Assembly (NCBI GenBank): GCA_025531455.1
Contig: JAMYHL010000019.1
Location: 310,001 to 374,000 of the forward strand
Direction of reading: 5' to 3'
From: Apiotrichum sp. Y4204
Lineage: Eukaryota > Basidiomycota > Tremellomycetes > Trichosporonales > Trichosporonaceae
DNA: 64,000 nt
The notes under the pieces are model-generated. The model saw only the letters and a program-made list of their open reading frames with translations. It was not told where the DNA came from and did no database searches. Shown piece after piece: positions 33,556 through 46,300 of the stretch. Each line of letters begins with the position of its first letter. The stretch's first letter is position 1. The translations under genes and the position numbers were made by a program.

Positions 33556-36058
33556 TTAGGCAACTACGCGGCGTTTGATAGAGCCTGACCGAGCCACTGC
33601 TCCACCACGTCCTCGCTTGCCAGTGCTTCCTTTCCGTTTGACGGTGGAACCCTTGCTATTGAAGACGTAGTCCTCGTCGTCCGAGTCGTCGTCGCCATCA
33701 TCTTCTGAGTCCTCCTCGGCATCCAGAGACCCAGGGTCTGAAGGTGTCCAGCTCTTGTTCTCCTCTTCCAAGGAGCCCTCGCGGTCACCGAACGTGACAC
33801 CGGCAATACCAGTACCGAGGACAGAAAGGCCACTGGTTTGGCGATCGCGGGCCGGAGGCACCTTGGGAACAGCAGCCTCGCCAACGGCAATTTGCTCGTC
33901 ACTACCATTCTCCCCTTCGTGAGACGGGGCGAAGACGTGGCGACCCAGAACGTGGGGAGTGACCATCTGCGAATCTTTGTTGAAAGAATGATTGACCCAG
34001 GCGTTGGCGCCGTGGTAGCCGGCGTAGTGCTGAGGGACAGAGCTTGGGGAGGGGAAGATGGACAGCGGAGGAAGAGTCATTGGTGCCGATCCTATGTTGA
34101 CCATGGACGAGCCGGTCGAGGCGGTCGATGCCGAGGATGAGAACCGGTAAGGAACGGGACGAGGGGGGGCAGAGCCAGGATAGCCCGTTGACCATTGAGT
34201 GGGTTCGGCCTTGATGCCACCTCCAGGACTGCTTTTGGAATGTTCGCCCTCATTCTCTGCAGAATCGCGACTGGGGACTGTGGCCGTACCAGGTACTTGT
34301 TCCTGCGCCCAGTCACTTCCGTGGCGGCGCATGACAGGTCGGCTTTCGAGGCCTGGTGTCGAGGCGCCGTTCCAAGAGTGATTGCTAAGCGTGGGCACAC
34401 CCGGAGCCGAGTGGAAGCGCTGCATGTGTGGTGGAGCGCTGTGGAGCTGACCGGCGCCTGGATGCAGAGCCGACATTGTCGCTGTCGAGAGAGAGGACGA
34501 CATGTGGTTGTCAACGTTTCCAAACGGCATGGCGTAGGATGCCTGGGGCATCGACGGCATTTTGATCGCGGGAACTGTATTGGTGTCAGCATTGTTGTCA
34601 CTTGATATGACTGTGAAAGGGATTAGGAGGCGACAACCAGCCTTGGACCTGGCCGGACGCACCTCCTGGGAAGAAATGAAATAGTAGGAAAAATGGAGTG
34701 GAGAGAGGAAAGACAACTGACCAGAAGCGAAACCGGGACCAACACCGCCCCAGCCGCTGGCTTGGGACACAACTGGGCTCTCGGTCTTGAAGAAGAAACC
34801 ATTGTTGCTCGCCATGACGTTGCCATTTGTCGTGCGAGGGAGGGAGTTGTCGGAGTAGGAGAAGACGGACTGCTCACCAGTAAACTCCTGGCCGCCAATG
34901 TGAACGTGTCCGTTCTGCGAGGACCCGTCTCCATTGTAGGCAATGCCATTGGGGGGAAGGGGGTGAAGGTCGCCAGAAGGACGTTCACCCTGTACCTGCG
35001 CGGGTCCATGAAGCTGGTCACTGGGGCTGGCAATTCCGTGGGTCTGAGGTTCGGCGTGGAAGTAAGGGCGAAGAGCAGGGTTGGCTGAGGCGGCAAGCTG
35101 AGAGCTGTGAAGCTGTCCATTGACATATCCCCCGCCAAAATATGCTGACCCTTCGGGATGAGCCGGTGCGAAGGAGTGAGGGACACCGGAAAGTGGCGGG
35201 GAGCCCTCATAGTCCTGATTATCGCTTCCAGACATGTTGCTGGAAACCAGGAAGGACTGAGAACGCCCACTGTACACGGGGACGTGTAAAGCCCGAACTG
35301 AGTTGGAAGTGGGTGGGGGAAGGTCTGGATGCTGACGTTTGAAATGCTTGAGGTACGTATTCCGCCGGGCAAACTGGCGGTTGCAGCCAGCAACCTTGCA
35401 GCCATATGGACGCTTTCCAGTACTGGAACTGTGAGCTTGAGCTCCTGGGAGGAAATCTAACACTTACTGGATGCGACGGTGGCGAGCTAGAGAGCTTGAG
35501 TCGGCAAAAGCCTTGTTGCATGTTTCGCAGTGATGGGGGCGTTCACCAGTGCTAGGCGATGTTAAACAAAAGACATAGAAAATTGACTCACTGGACACGG
35601 GTATGTACCGTCAAGGCCGAGCGCTGAATAAACGCCTTTCCACACCGGGGATATTGACAGCTGAACGGACTAGGTGTGAGTGACGACATGAAGCTGTATG
35701 CTTACCGCTCGTTTGTATGAATGCGGAAGTGGCGAGCGAGGTCACTTTTGCGGGCAAATGCCCTATCACAGGAGTCAAACTTGCAGACGAAAGGGCGAAC
35801 CATAAAGTCGTGGCCGGGGCCGACCTGGTTTGTATCGTTGACCAACTGTAGTTGAAGTGCATTGAGACGGCCCAAACATGGTGGCGTACCAGTGTGGCGG
35901 AAGGTGTCGGAAGACCGGGCGCCGGAGGAACCAGTGGAATGAGCAATTGTTGAGGTTCGCCATGGGGCGAGAGAAGCCACAGATGAGGTTAAAACAATTG
36001 GTGACGCAAGACGAGAAGGAATGCAGGAGTTGTTGAAGGGCGATTGGGCAAACGACAT
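33556..36058 (-). CDS. Four-finger C2H2 zinc-finger transcription factor
   Basis: Probable DNA-binding regulator. From the ATG at 36058, exon 1 (to 35707) carries the first finger, [21 protein letters not shown]. Further exons add [40 protein letters not shown] and [21 protein letters not shown], with TGER/TGKR linkers, so four tandem classical fingers. The rest (about 35340 to 33556) is Ser/Pro/His-rich, ends in an acidic block ([17 protein letters not shown]) and then a basic tail, [11 protein letters not shown]. Small introns are needed around 34610-34730. An alternative start is possible: ATG at 36356 (MDVLD) followed by a GTAAGT donor at 36341, which could join in phase to an acceptor near 36160 and extend the N-terminus by about 35 residues. 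Target genes are unknown. The upstream region is the longest gene-free stretch in the window. Confidence 0.88.
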
Positions 36059-36356
36059 GGTAACAAGGAAAGCAAGTGTCAGCCAGTGCGGTAGTATAAC
36101 GGGACAGTAATTTGGAGATGTTGGTGGGCCGAACCCAGGTAGTTGGCAATGATTCTAGAGATGGCGAACAGGCGTTGCAGACGCCACGCCGAGACCAGGA
36201 GCTAGAATGGTTCTTTAAGAGGCAATAGAAGGGTAGAAGATAGGAAGAAGAGGAATCACGACGGGAAAGGTTATTTAAATGATGGGAGGGATGAAAACAA
36301 AAGACCAAGAGAGAGGGGGAGAAAGTGAAAGTGCCACTTACATCAAGAACGTCCAT

Positions 36357-37754
36357 GTCGACGGGATGAGATGGTCGTGTTTGCTCTTGCCTCTTTGAGA
36401 GGGGAAGATGGATAGTTGACGTCCTTTACGCTAGCGGGCGTGCCGCGGGTGGTAGTCCAGCAACGAGGGAGAAAAAATTGTGGGGGGGAAGGGGAGACGG
36501 GGAAGAGCCAAAGGTAAACAAACCCAGGCTAAGAGGGACACGGGAGCGCGCGCGACGAGGAGTGGAGGGGCGCAGTGATCGGGATCGGAGGATCGTCGAT
36601 CCAAGGGGCAATGGAGGGTGACTAGTGCAGTTTCCGAAGGGAGGGAAAACCGTCGAGAGGATCGGTTGTTACAAGAGCAGAAGAGACCCAGCGAGACCAG
36701 AGGGGCGAGCGTGCTGCACTGGGAAAGGTCCAAAGCAAAACCGAATAGACGAGGAAGAGAGACGAGGAAGGGATAAGAAGCGGACCGGTCAGATGTGGCT
36801 TCAAGAGAGTCGCTAAGAATGCTGGTTTGCCACTCGGCGTGCCAACGGGTTTGCAACAGCGAGGAAAGTCAGCGAGTGGGTCGAGGGAGGTGAGGTGACG
36901 TGTGTTGCGGCTTAATGGGGCAGACCCAGGGAAGGTATGAAGGCACCCAACGCGTCGAAAGGAAGGCGCGAGATGTCTGGAAGATGTTTGTTTGAAATTT
37001 GGCGTTTGTGTGTCCATCGCCATCGCGCCATGCAGGAAGGACAGTACAGAAGCGCACATGTGAGAGCGGTGGGCAGAAAGGATATAGCACAAGGGTATCT
37101 GTCAGCATATGATTTCCTGTTGGGGGGCTGGTTTTTGATCCGCATGACAAGCACAGATGAGCATCGATGAACGGGTTGACAGCGGATCGAGCCTCCAACA
37201 GACCGCAGCCGGAATATGTGCCCAAGGGGTTTGAGCTCCTCTCCGTGATGCTCATCTACGATCCATGGGATAAGCTTCTACTCACCCAGGTGAAGACGAC
37301 GTGATGGCTTTGCGTCGACCGTGCGTTGGTGCAAGGTATTGATATGAAGTTGAGGGACACCAGGAGCAATGCGAAACTATGATTTGCTTTTCGTCGCTTT
37401 GGTGTCAGACGATTCTCTGAGAGATGTCTAGCTGCGAGTGCGAGCGAGTTCGGTTGGGATTGAAGACAGGCTCTGCCTAAATGTACCAATTTTGAGAGAG
37501 CGGACCAAGACAAGATGTTGGTTGTGTTCCAGCGGTGTGGCGGAAGGAATCGAGCGAGCGAAACAGAGTTGGTGGGGATGAAAGCAAAAAGGAGTGTAGG
37601 TCGTCGGCAGGTATGCGTGTTTAAGTTGAACGGAACAAGAATGACGAGAACAACCACAGTGCACAGTCGTGGGGTGGGGATGAGAAAGACAAAAGGCAGA
37701 AGAAGGAAGGAAAGAGGCCGAAGAGGCAAGGGGAGAGGAGCGCGTACGATGAGA

Positions 37755-37788
<34 letters not shown>

Positions 37789-40300
37789 AAATCAGGAGCG
37801 GTAGGAGAGTGGCAAAGATTTGCGGGGCGCAGTGAGCAGCCAGTCGGTGAGGTTGACGTTGGGTTGGATTGGGTTGTCAGGGTTCCAGAGGAACAACGGA
37901 GAGAGACGGCGAGGGACCGAGGGTACGAGGGTGGGGGTGGGGAAGGTATGGCAAAGGGGAGGCGAGGGAGGGAAGCATGCAAAGGCGAGGGGCCACAACA
38001 GAGGGGAGGGCAAAGGGGTGTGGTGTGGCGGCGAGACAACGATGCAAGTTGGTGCAGGGAAGGCAAGAGGTGGTCAGTGCGCGTTCACAAACAAGTACAG
38101 GGGTGGGTGTCGTGGGGAAGGGAGAATAAGGCGAGGGAGGGCAAGGACAAGGGCCAGACCATCCAGCTGTCCAGATCATGTTCCTATTCCTTGACAAGTG
38201 GCTCCACGGAGCTACGAGGCACAAGACTTCCTGGGCATCCGCCGACGGAAGTTGAGGTCCATGGGTCCATAAGACAGCGTTCCGTGCGTGCCATATTGGT
38301 GGGATCTGGGGGACAAGGGCTGCCCGGTTGACAATAGCATTGGAACCACGGTCTTTGCCGTGGGCTCGCAAGCCGTTGAACGGCAGAGCCAAGGTGGAGT
38401 GCAGTTTACACCGCACTCCACATTTGGCACACAAGTTCTGCCATTATTCGAACCATTCAGTCCCATGGGCCAGATGGGTATTGCCCCCACGGCTACACAA
38501 CTGGCCGCCCAGCAGTTTGCATTCCAGTGCCAGGCTTGTGACGCCGACAGCGGGTAGACGGCCACCTAGACGGCCGACGGTGTTCTCCAGCTGCACAAGC
38601 TCCAAACTGGGCGGGGAATGGGAGACGAGAAACAGAAGGGACGATCAACAGCTGTGTCCTGCTTTATGCGGCGTAGCTCCCTGTTTGCTAATCTGCAAGC
38701 CATCACTCACAGCTCACAGGGAAAGGGAGCAAGGTTAAAGAAGGGCCGTGCGACAGTAGCACATATCATGCACTGCACGATGCCAAGCAGGAAAAGGGAG
38801 AAGGGAACAAAAGATCGCATGGGCGTCAAGTTACGACCGGAAAGCACAGGCAGAGGATGCAATCGGTACCAAGAAGAGGTCCCGCCCGGTCGTGAACATG
38901 GGGACAGAGCATGAAGATTCTGCAGACCTCGAACGCCACACGGAACGAAAGGAAGCAGTTCACGATAAAATAAACATAGATATGAAGCACGCCGGAACAA
39001 CTTTGAAGTGACGCGACTGGGCCGCGGACCGGTCTGGCAAAAAAGTCGCTGCCCGCGGATGAGGCGCTGGGCGCTCCATTCCGCGACTGTGACGCGCGAC
39101 ACGGCGACGGTGACTTTGGCTGCACATGTGCAGATTGCGTTTAGCCAATGTGTGTGCCACATGTGCAGGCAAGGTAGGCAGATAGCAGGAAAGGTGAAGA
39201 AAATGGGAGATACACAGATTTGATACTCATCGAGGATAAGGCTTCAATCACTCCCGCAGACGCGTCGCGACGCGACCCACCATATCACAATATCACGATG
39301 ACCCCCGACATGGCGCATTTCGGTGCGAAGGGCTCCCAAAGCCAGAAGAATCAAGCTTGGAGCCATTCAAGGGTCAAGGGGAACGGTATTGCAGCAGACT
39401 TCATAGCTCCGTTGCGACAAGAGGAGCCGTGAGTCGTGCTCACACAGGTCCGCAGTAGGTTTGTGGTTGAGATGGTGGAGCAAGCAACGAAAGTGACGTC
39501 GAGAACATGGCGATAACCTGGGGGCGCAGGACGCTAAAGACGCTAGTAACTCGCGCTAGAGTTGAGAAGCCAGCCCAAAACAGTGGAGACTACAGTCGGA
39601 AGCAAACCCAAAAAAAAAAAACCAAATCCAAAGAAAAAACCCCAGATAAAAATCAGAAAAAGGAACTTCAGACAAACCAGGGTGCGAGAAGCCAAGGGGG
39701 GTTTGGGATGACATCGAACAGGATAGGAGAAGGGGGAAGAGCAGAGGAGAGAAAGAAGAGGAGAGAACCACTGGCCAGCAAGAGAAGTGAAGGCGCAAAC
39801 TCACAGGATGCAAACGCCTGATAAACCGGATTCAACCGAGCTTTCGCCGAAGCAAACCGAAAATGCGGGGAATGGGGGGAAAAAAAGTCCAGCTCGGTGA
39901 CGGGGGGGTCGACGTGGGCGAATGGTGGAGATGATGACCGACTACCGGTGTTGACGGAGAGTGGTGAATGCGACAACAATAGGAGGTTGAGCCACCAAAG
40001 CAAGGTGGATAGAGGATGGCATGCAGGTTGTCGCCGTTGTGGAGCAGGGGTGTGCGACGTTCAAAGGGGACGTGGCGAGATGCGGATATGCAGCACAGAC
40101 GCGACAGGCAGTGCGTGGTGGAACGGGCGCGTCAGCTCACGGCCCATCTCCGTGCGTTACGCCTCTCAAAACTTACGATCTGAATTGCGAATGTTGAAGA
40201 GCGATCAATTGCAGAATGAACGTCGTCGGCCGGGAAGTGGGTACAGTACGCGTTCAAAGGACAGGCAAGTTTGAATAAAGCAGGTCTTTAAACTTGAAGC
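36357..40300. other. Gene-free upstream region, GC-rich, polypurine on the plus strand
   Basis: About 4 kb with no supportable gene. From 36300 to 38150 the minus strand is strongly C/T-rich, consistent with a very long leader or promoter of the C2H2 gene. It holds a (GAGGAC)n repeat near 37755, A-rich runs at 39610-39660, and an ACGCGT at about 39260. Open frames up to 212 codons exist on the minus strand but are low-complexity Ser/Pro/Leu sequence. Confidence 0.5.
37755..37789 (+). repeat. Hexanucleotide microsatellite (GAGGAC)n
   Basis: About six tandem copies of a purine-rich hexamer, non-coding as far as can be seen. Confidence 0.85.
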
Positions 40301-43300
40301 GTATTGGTCGTTACACGGCTGGTAGTGACTGAGAAGACTGGCCAGACGAGGCGGAGTTCACTTGCAGGCGGCAGGCTTAGGTGCGTACGTGCTACCTGTT
40401 GGCATAAAGGGAATGGACGTTTGTATCTTGGCGTGTGTTTCGCGAATCGTAGACAGTGACTTGCGACGCGCTACGGAGAGCCGGGGAGATCAAAGGGGAA
40501 GTGACGAGCGAGATGCGAAACGGTAAATCTGTCTAGAGATGTAATAGATCGACGACGGGTGGTTTATAGCGGAAGTCGGTGAAGCCAATCCTTTGTGGAT
40601 CCTCGCAGGTTGAAGGTAAAGACAGCACTTAGACAGGTCGGCTTGTGGACGTTATCGATGAAGCAGAAGTGTGTTCGAGGAGGGTGCGCGTACGAGCGGT
40701 CTGGATGGGGAACAAGGCCGGGTTGAACAAGACCCAGGCACTTCTTAAGCTTGTAACGTTGTGCGCTGAGGGGCCGAGTGGCGCAGTCGATTACAGAGTC
40801 GTGACCAGAACGCTGGTTCCGAGCATGGGGGCTGGAATTCAGAGGGAGGTGAGCAGGGTGTGTAAGGTTTCAAGCCTGCATGGCCGTGCCGGACGCCAGT
40901 CGCGTGGGTGCGCGTGCAATCGTGCAACAGTGGGATGTAGGACCTTGGACTGTGCGCGATATGTGTGTGCATGTGCGGAACCGACGCGGTGGCTGGGTGT
41001 TGACTGGTGGCGAAGAGGCTCGGCAAGCGCGAGAACGGAAGAGTGGGGACCTTTCCAGGTCTTGGAACCTCTGCATATGGCCGAGAGAGGAGAGCAAAAG
41101 CAAGAGTGGAGAGAGGCAGAATGATAGGGCCAACCTCTTGCAGAGCGAGACATCCGGGCATGCCGCATATCGTGGTCAAAGCCTTGGCACGGCCGATGGC
41201 GGCAGTTCGGCAGCTCTAACCCTGTGCCTCGCGTTCTCCATGCCTCTTTTCATGCGCTTCAGGAATCAACGAGGGACACTCAAGTGTCACACCAGTGCCC
41301 AAACGGACATACCGACCTGCGACAGTGTGGAGCACTGTCTGGCACGCGGCCACACGGCCAACGGCCCACGACTCTGCCAATCTGCTTCAAGCTGTGTAGC
41401 TGATAATTGGGACGCCAGGGACTGGAGGCGCCGCCCAGGAATTGTGGCTGCTGTGCCTCAAGAACCAAGATGCGACTCCAATTACCTTCGTCACCTCTGT
41501 CTGTCCCACACCCCGTCCGGTCCCCATTCCGGTTCAATGAGGTCTCCTCTGCTTGAGCGCTGTGGGGGTGGCGGATAGGGCGTGTTGGCCATATGCACTG
41601 CACGCTGGTTGCCACCCCTGGCATCCCTGACTCATGATGGTACAGTTGCAGGGGGCCGCTGAACAGCTCGGGGACCCTGGTAGAGACTCCCAAAGAGGGG
41701 CCAGTTTGGAACATGCAAGGTTGGCGGACCGCTGGATATCAGCAACGTGCAAGTGGCAACTGCGTAGCACGGTTGGCGCAGTTTTGTGTGGAGCATGGCT
41801 GACTCGACAAGACATACAGGGAAGAAGCCTCGACACCTTCCGAGAGGAGAGGAGGGTGTGGGTAACAGGTTGGAAAGAAGAACCTGCGGCGCCAAGACAT
41901 CAGCACCATCACCAATCTTCCAAGAAGCGTCCAAGTGATCTAGTCACGAGTGGCTGAGGCAACACATGTACTGTATCCGTACGCCTGCTTGCTGCGAGGC
42001 TCTCTCTCGTACGCAGTAGTTTGCAAACCGGCCTACGGCTACAAGTGTTTCGTGGATTCTAACGACTAGGTAAGAAGCTCAAACCAGGCCACGGTGCCTC
42101 ATGCTTGAAAAAACAGCGAGGGATGCGCAATCGCTTTGACCGAGTGCCAGTGACCTCAACGGAGGATAACGCTGACCCTCTTGGTCAACGCCCCCTGAGC
42201 CTGACTGCGCGCCCTACCCCCTGCTGTTGTAGGCAACAACGCGTGGCGTGTGGCGCTAAGGGCAACTGCGATAGCTACTGTATTTTGCCCACTGTTGTCG
42301 TGTTGATCGTGTAACGATGAGGAGGGCTAGAGGATCGGCCGCTGAGGACTGACACGGCCGAGATCGGAATCAAATTCTGACCTATGCATGGAATTCGAAA
42401 TGGAATGGAAGTGGTGAGGACGTGAGGACATGGAGATGGACTTTTGTTCCTTGAGCAGCACAGTAGAGGCAGAAAAGTCTTTGGGTGAGGTATGTGGCTG
42501 ATTCGTGAATCAGAGCAAGAGCAAGCACCTCTACTGTATGTATCGTCCGAGCATCCAAGGAGATTGGGGACCTATGTATTATGGTAGATTCTGTCAAATG
42601 AGCAGGAAGACCTGATGAAGCGGAGGGGGGTGTGTTAAGCCAAGGCGAGGGGATGGCGGCAAAGATATTTTGTGGCGGTGGCCTAGCCGGGTTGCTGTGT
42701 TTTTCCTCTCATATTTCCCGCATGTTGCGAGCTCTAATCCACATGGCCATCCGTGCGCTTTATCGGATGTGGTTGGCCGATGCACCGCTCTCTGTGGTAT
42801 TGGCTTCCGAAGTGGCGTCTGAACGACCTCAGTTGTGCGTGCAGCCGCGCAGCCTTGTCTGGCTTCCTGATGTTTCCGAGGTTTCCTGACAAGATGCAGG
42901 GAGGTTGGCATGCCACGACCACAGTCCTTTTATTGTTTCGACAGGGTGGCAGCGCCACAATCGCCACAACATTCCTGCCCCACCCTCATTCCCAAACCTG
43001 GGGCCCTTCCGACGCCGGAAAAACGGCCCCACACAAGCTGGGTCTCAGCCCCTGCTCGACTTCAGGTAAATTATGGATCTGCACCGCGTCTCCCATATTT
43101 CAACCAACGTTGGGCAACCTCAAGTACTCAGGAGACCAAAAGTTGGCCGCGGGTCACCCACCTCCCGCTTGGCCGGAACGAGTCAGGATATTGCGAGATG
43201 TGGTCCGTGAACACAAGCTACGGTTTGTCGCCGGTAACTTGACCTCCATGCGCCCTGCAGTCATACTGTGGCATCTTCATGTCGGAAATACAATCAGGGC

Positions 43301-46300
43301 TCAAAACATACTAGGGCATGAAAGAGCTCGGGGAGGTCTCAGCCGACATCGGTTCTTGCCCCGATGACTGGCTTAGATTATGGAATGCTCTTGGCGCCGT
43401 CAGCTGCACCGACATCCGCGGCCCAGGCAGGCCAGTCTGCCAATAGCGAGTTTCGATACAAGATCTGTAGTAACCCGTATTTCAATCCCGAAGCCGAAGC
43501 CCAGATCGTGGCCCAGATCGTCACTCAGTTATGGAGAAAAAACACAGCAACAGGCAGAAAATCACTCTAAAACAAAAATCTTAGCTTCCGGTTCAAAGGG
43601 TGTTGCAGAACTCCTCGAGAGACAGTGACGGGCCGCATTCTCCATCAACCTTCTGATTCTCTGAATTAATTTCTCGGATCTCAGCCTCAGGCGGTGCTCT
43701 TGACCTGCAAATGGCGCAAAACATCACTTGCTGCTGATCTAGCCTAACAGCGTCATCGCTTGTCAAGACCACGCGACCACGGATTCATAACTTCATTCCA
43801 GCAGACGTTGCACGCCTGGCATTCTTTGCAGCTATTGCTTACAGCGTGTGCGACTTATCCAGTCCAGTATCTTGAGCTTCAGGGTGGGTCAAGACATTGA
43901 TTTAAGACTATCAGGGCCGGCTGGAAGGCTAGCGTCAAGATGAGACCATGGCTTGCGGGTCCAGTCCATGTCCGAAAAACACACCACGATATGATGCTTA
44001 TCGTGCCTTACTTCTGAGCCCTTGATTTGCTTGTTCGAAGAGAAGAGGATGACCTACTGATGGGCTTTAAAGCTGTGGAGCAGCCCTGTCCGCAATTGTC
44101 TGAGATTGCGAAGCGCGCTTCTTTTTAAGCTGTCAGATCACGGACTGCAGCCAGGGACGTGCGAACGCCCGGGCAGTATGACCGACACAAGGGTGAAGAA
44201 ATCTTGGGTTCATCACCTTTCATTTTTTTCTTTACTTTGTATTTTTTTTTTCTTTTTTTTTTTTTCTTCTTTTTCCCTTTTCAATGGAGGAGATGGGTTT
44301 TTGAGAGGCTGGCGCGCATGATGCTTCTCGTCTGCGCAGAGCTTGAGTCGATAGGACGATGATATCATAAGCACAATGTGCTCATCCTCAGCGCTCAGCT
44401 GGCGACATACCATATAATCATAATTGCTTTACCCCCTTCAAAATAAAGCACAAGGGCAGCAGATTCAGCTTAGGAGGTGCCACAGACAGGCTTCTCAGTT
44501 GCATCATTATTACGAATGGTATCGACATTTATCAATTCTTCCATGCAATTAGGTCTAAGCTGTGTTTCGCTCTCCAATCGGAAAGCTTTTGGTGGGAAAG
44601 AATACCATCGGACGAACATGACCGCAGCCAAGCGGGCGTGATGACGAACGGCCCGCGGAAAAAAACAGTCATAGAACACCAAGGCGGTAATCAGGCGCGT
44701 CGCCGTTGTCGACCTAGTTTGTGCCCGCTTGTCTGTTCTGTTCCAAAACAATGTCACTTGACCCTATCTACCTTTCCCTGTCTGCGTTATCTCCTGCACA
44801 CGATCGCAAGGTCCAGTCAACGGGGGAATTGGAGCCAACGTGTTCTCTCCCTTATCATTGTCAGACTCATTGAGAACAGACAAAGCGAGCGGAGGAAAAA
44901 ATCTTGACGGCAACAATTACATCACACCCTTCGGATCTCGGAGTCCGAACATCCCTGCTCTGATAAAAAGAAACTTTTTGGGGTCTGTAACGCAAGTCAG
45001 GTCAGTTACTGTAACGGACAGTATCGGGTCACCGAACAGAACAACGCCAAAGGAGCGTGCAGACACACGCCCTCAATTATCCTGGAAAGTCTGGAACATT
45101 AACCCTGTAAAGTGGCCGCCGTCTGATTCGCTTTGCTTTGTCTCCTGACCATCAACTTGCAGGTCTTGTGCACCCGTTACCTGTCCTACAGGAAGCAATC
45201 CGCCCTGTGGAGTTGTCCTTGCATTCCCCAGGTCGGTAGGATCGTCGGTGCCTTGAAGAACGTGCATCAGGCACGGCACACAATCTCGCGCCCCGATTGA
45301 TATGTTCATGCCATCCATGCGGGAAGTACGGAAGGGATCACAATGATCGTTGGGGTACACAGAGATGTGGCAGTGTGGCACCGTCCGTGGGGCCATGGAG
45401 TTTGTTTCCTCATGGGCTCATGGACCGACCCACGCCGCCCGATGAGATAATCCCGAGCGAATACTCGGATGAGCTGTGTCAAGCTCCATGCTTCCCATGT
45501 CTTCTTTGATAGGTATGTGGCGGTGGAGCCTTGCATCTCTTTGTACAAGGTGTGACCTCAAGAAATTAGCACGACGAGGTGAGAGATAATCGATGCTGAT
45601 GACGGGTACCAGAAGGCGATTACATCGACAAGGACTTGACAGAGTAGCTGATCGTTTCTCGCTTGAAATATCGCATAAGCCCCATTATCTGCCCACTCAT
45701 CGGCCACCAACTGCACCACATGTGTTGTCTCATTGCAACAGCGAGGCCGAGAGACAAAGTGATAACACAAACACCTCCATTGGTACAGCCTCAGGGCGGC
45801 TGCGGTTTGGCACTCGATGACACCGACTCCGCATGCAGTATATTCCTTGGAAGAAGGGATACCAGAAATTCCTGGGTGGGACAGTGTGAGTGATGGGGGT
45901 AATGGAATGCCTCACAAGCTGACAAGGTGGGGGTGGCGAGGTAACGCATGGTGCCTCGTTGCTCCTGGGGATGCTCCACCTCATGCCTCGCCGTGGCGTC
46001 AGGTTGACACAAGGGAAAGAGGACAGTGAACAGAAGGTTTGATTGTGTCCCAAGACTTCAATGGCGAATAAAAATCCTTGTACTGTGCGCACGTGAGTGA
46101 CCTGAACAACTTGCACGCAGCGTGGTTCAAGCACCACAGGCTGGATGGATACTGTGATGTGATTTTGCGTCTTACCTGCGTTGTGGACAATGCATCTGAG
46201 GTGTCATTGATCACAGCAAAGGTTTTTCCTACAGTTAGGACAGAAAAGAAGGACCATCCCAAGTCACTTAGTTACCGGAGATTAACGAGTGTGGCATTCC

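Noticed and set aside
37428..38066. 212-codon minus-strand open frame
   Set aside because: Ser/Pro/Leu-rich sequence produced by a polypyrimidine tract; likely leader or promoter of the C2H2 gene.
40880..41578. 232-codon plus-strand open frame inside the gene desert
   Set aside because: No recognisable motif, irregular composition rich in Cys/Ser/Arg, and comparable open frames occur on the opposite strand; consistent with chance in moderately GC-rich DNA.
42753..43367. 204-codon plus-strand open frame
   Set aside because: Begins with GTG rather than ATG, no domain signal, no plausible promoter context.
44470..44757. 95-codon minus frame with somewhat gene-like composition in the desert
   Set aside because: Considered as a transposase or retroelement remnant, but no catalytic motif, flanking repeat or partner exon was seen.
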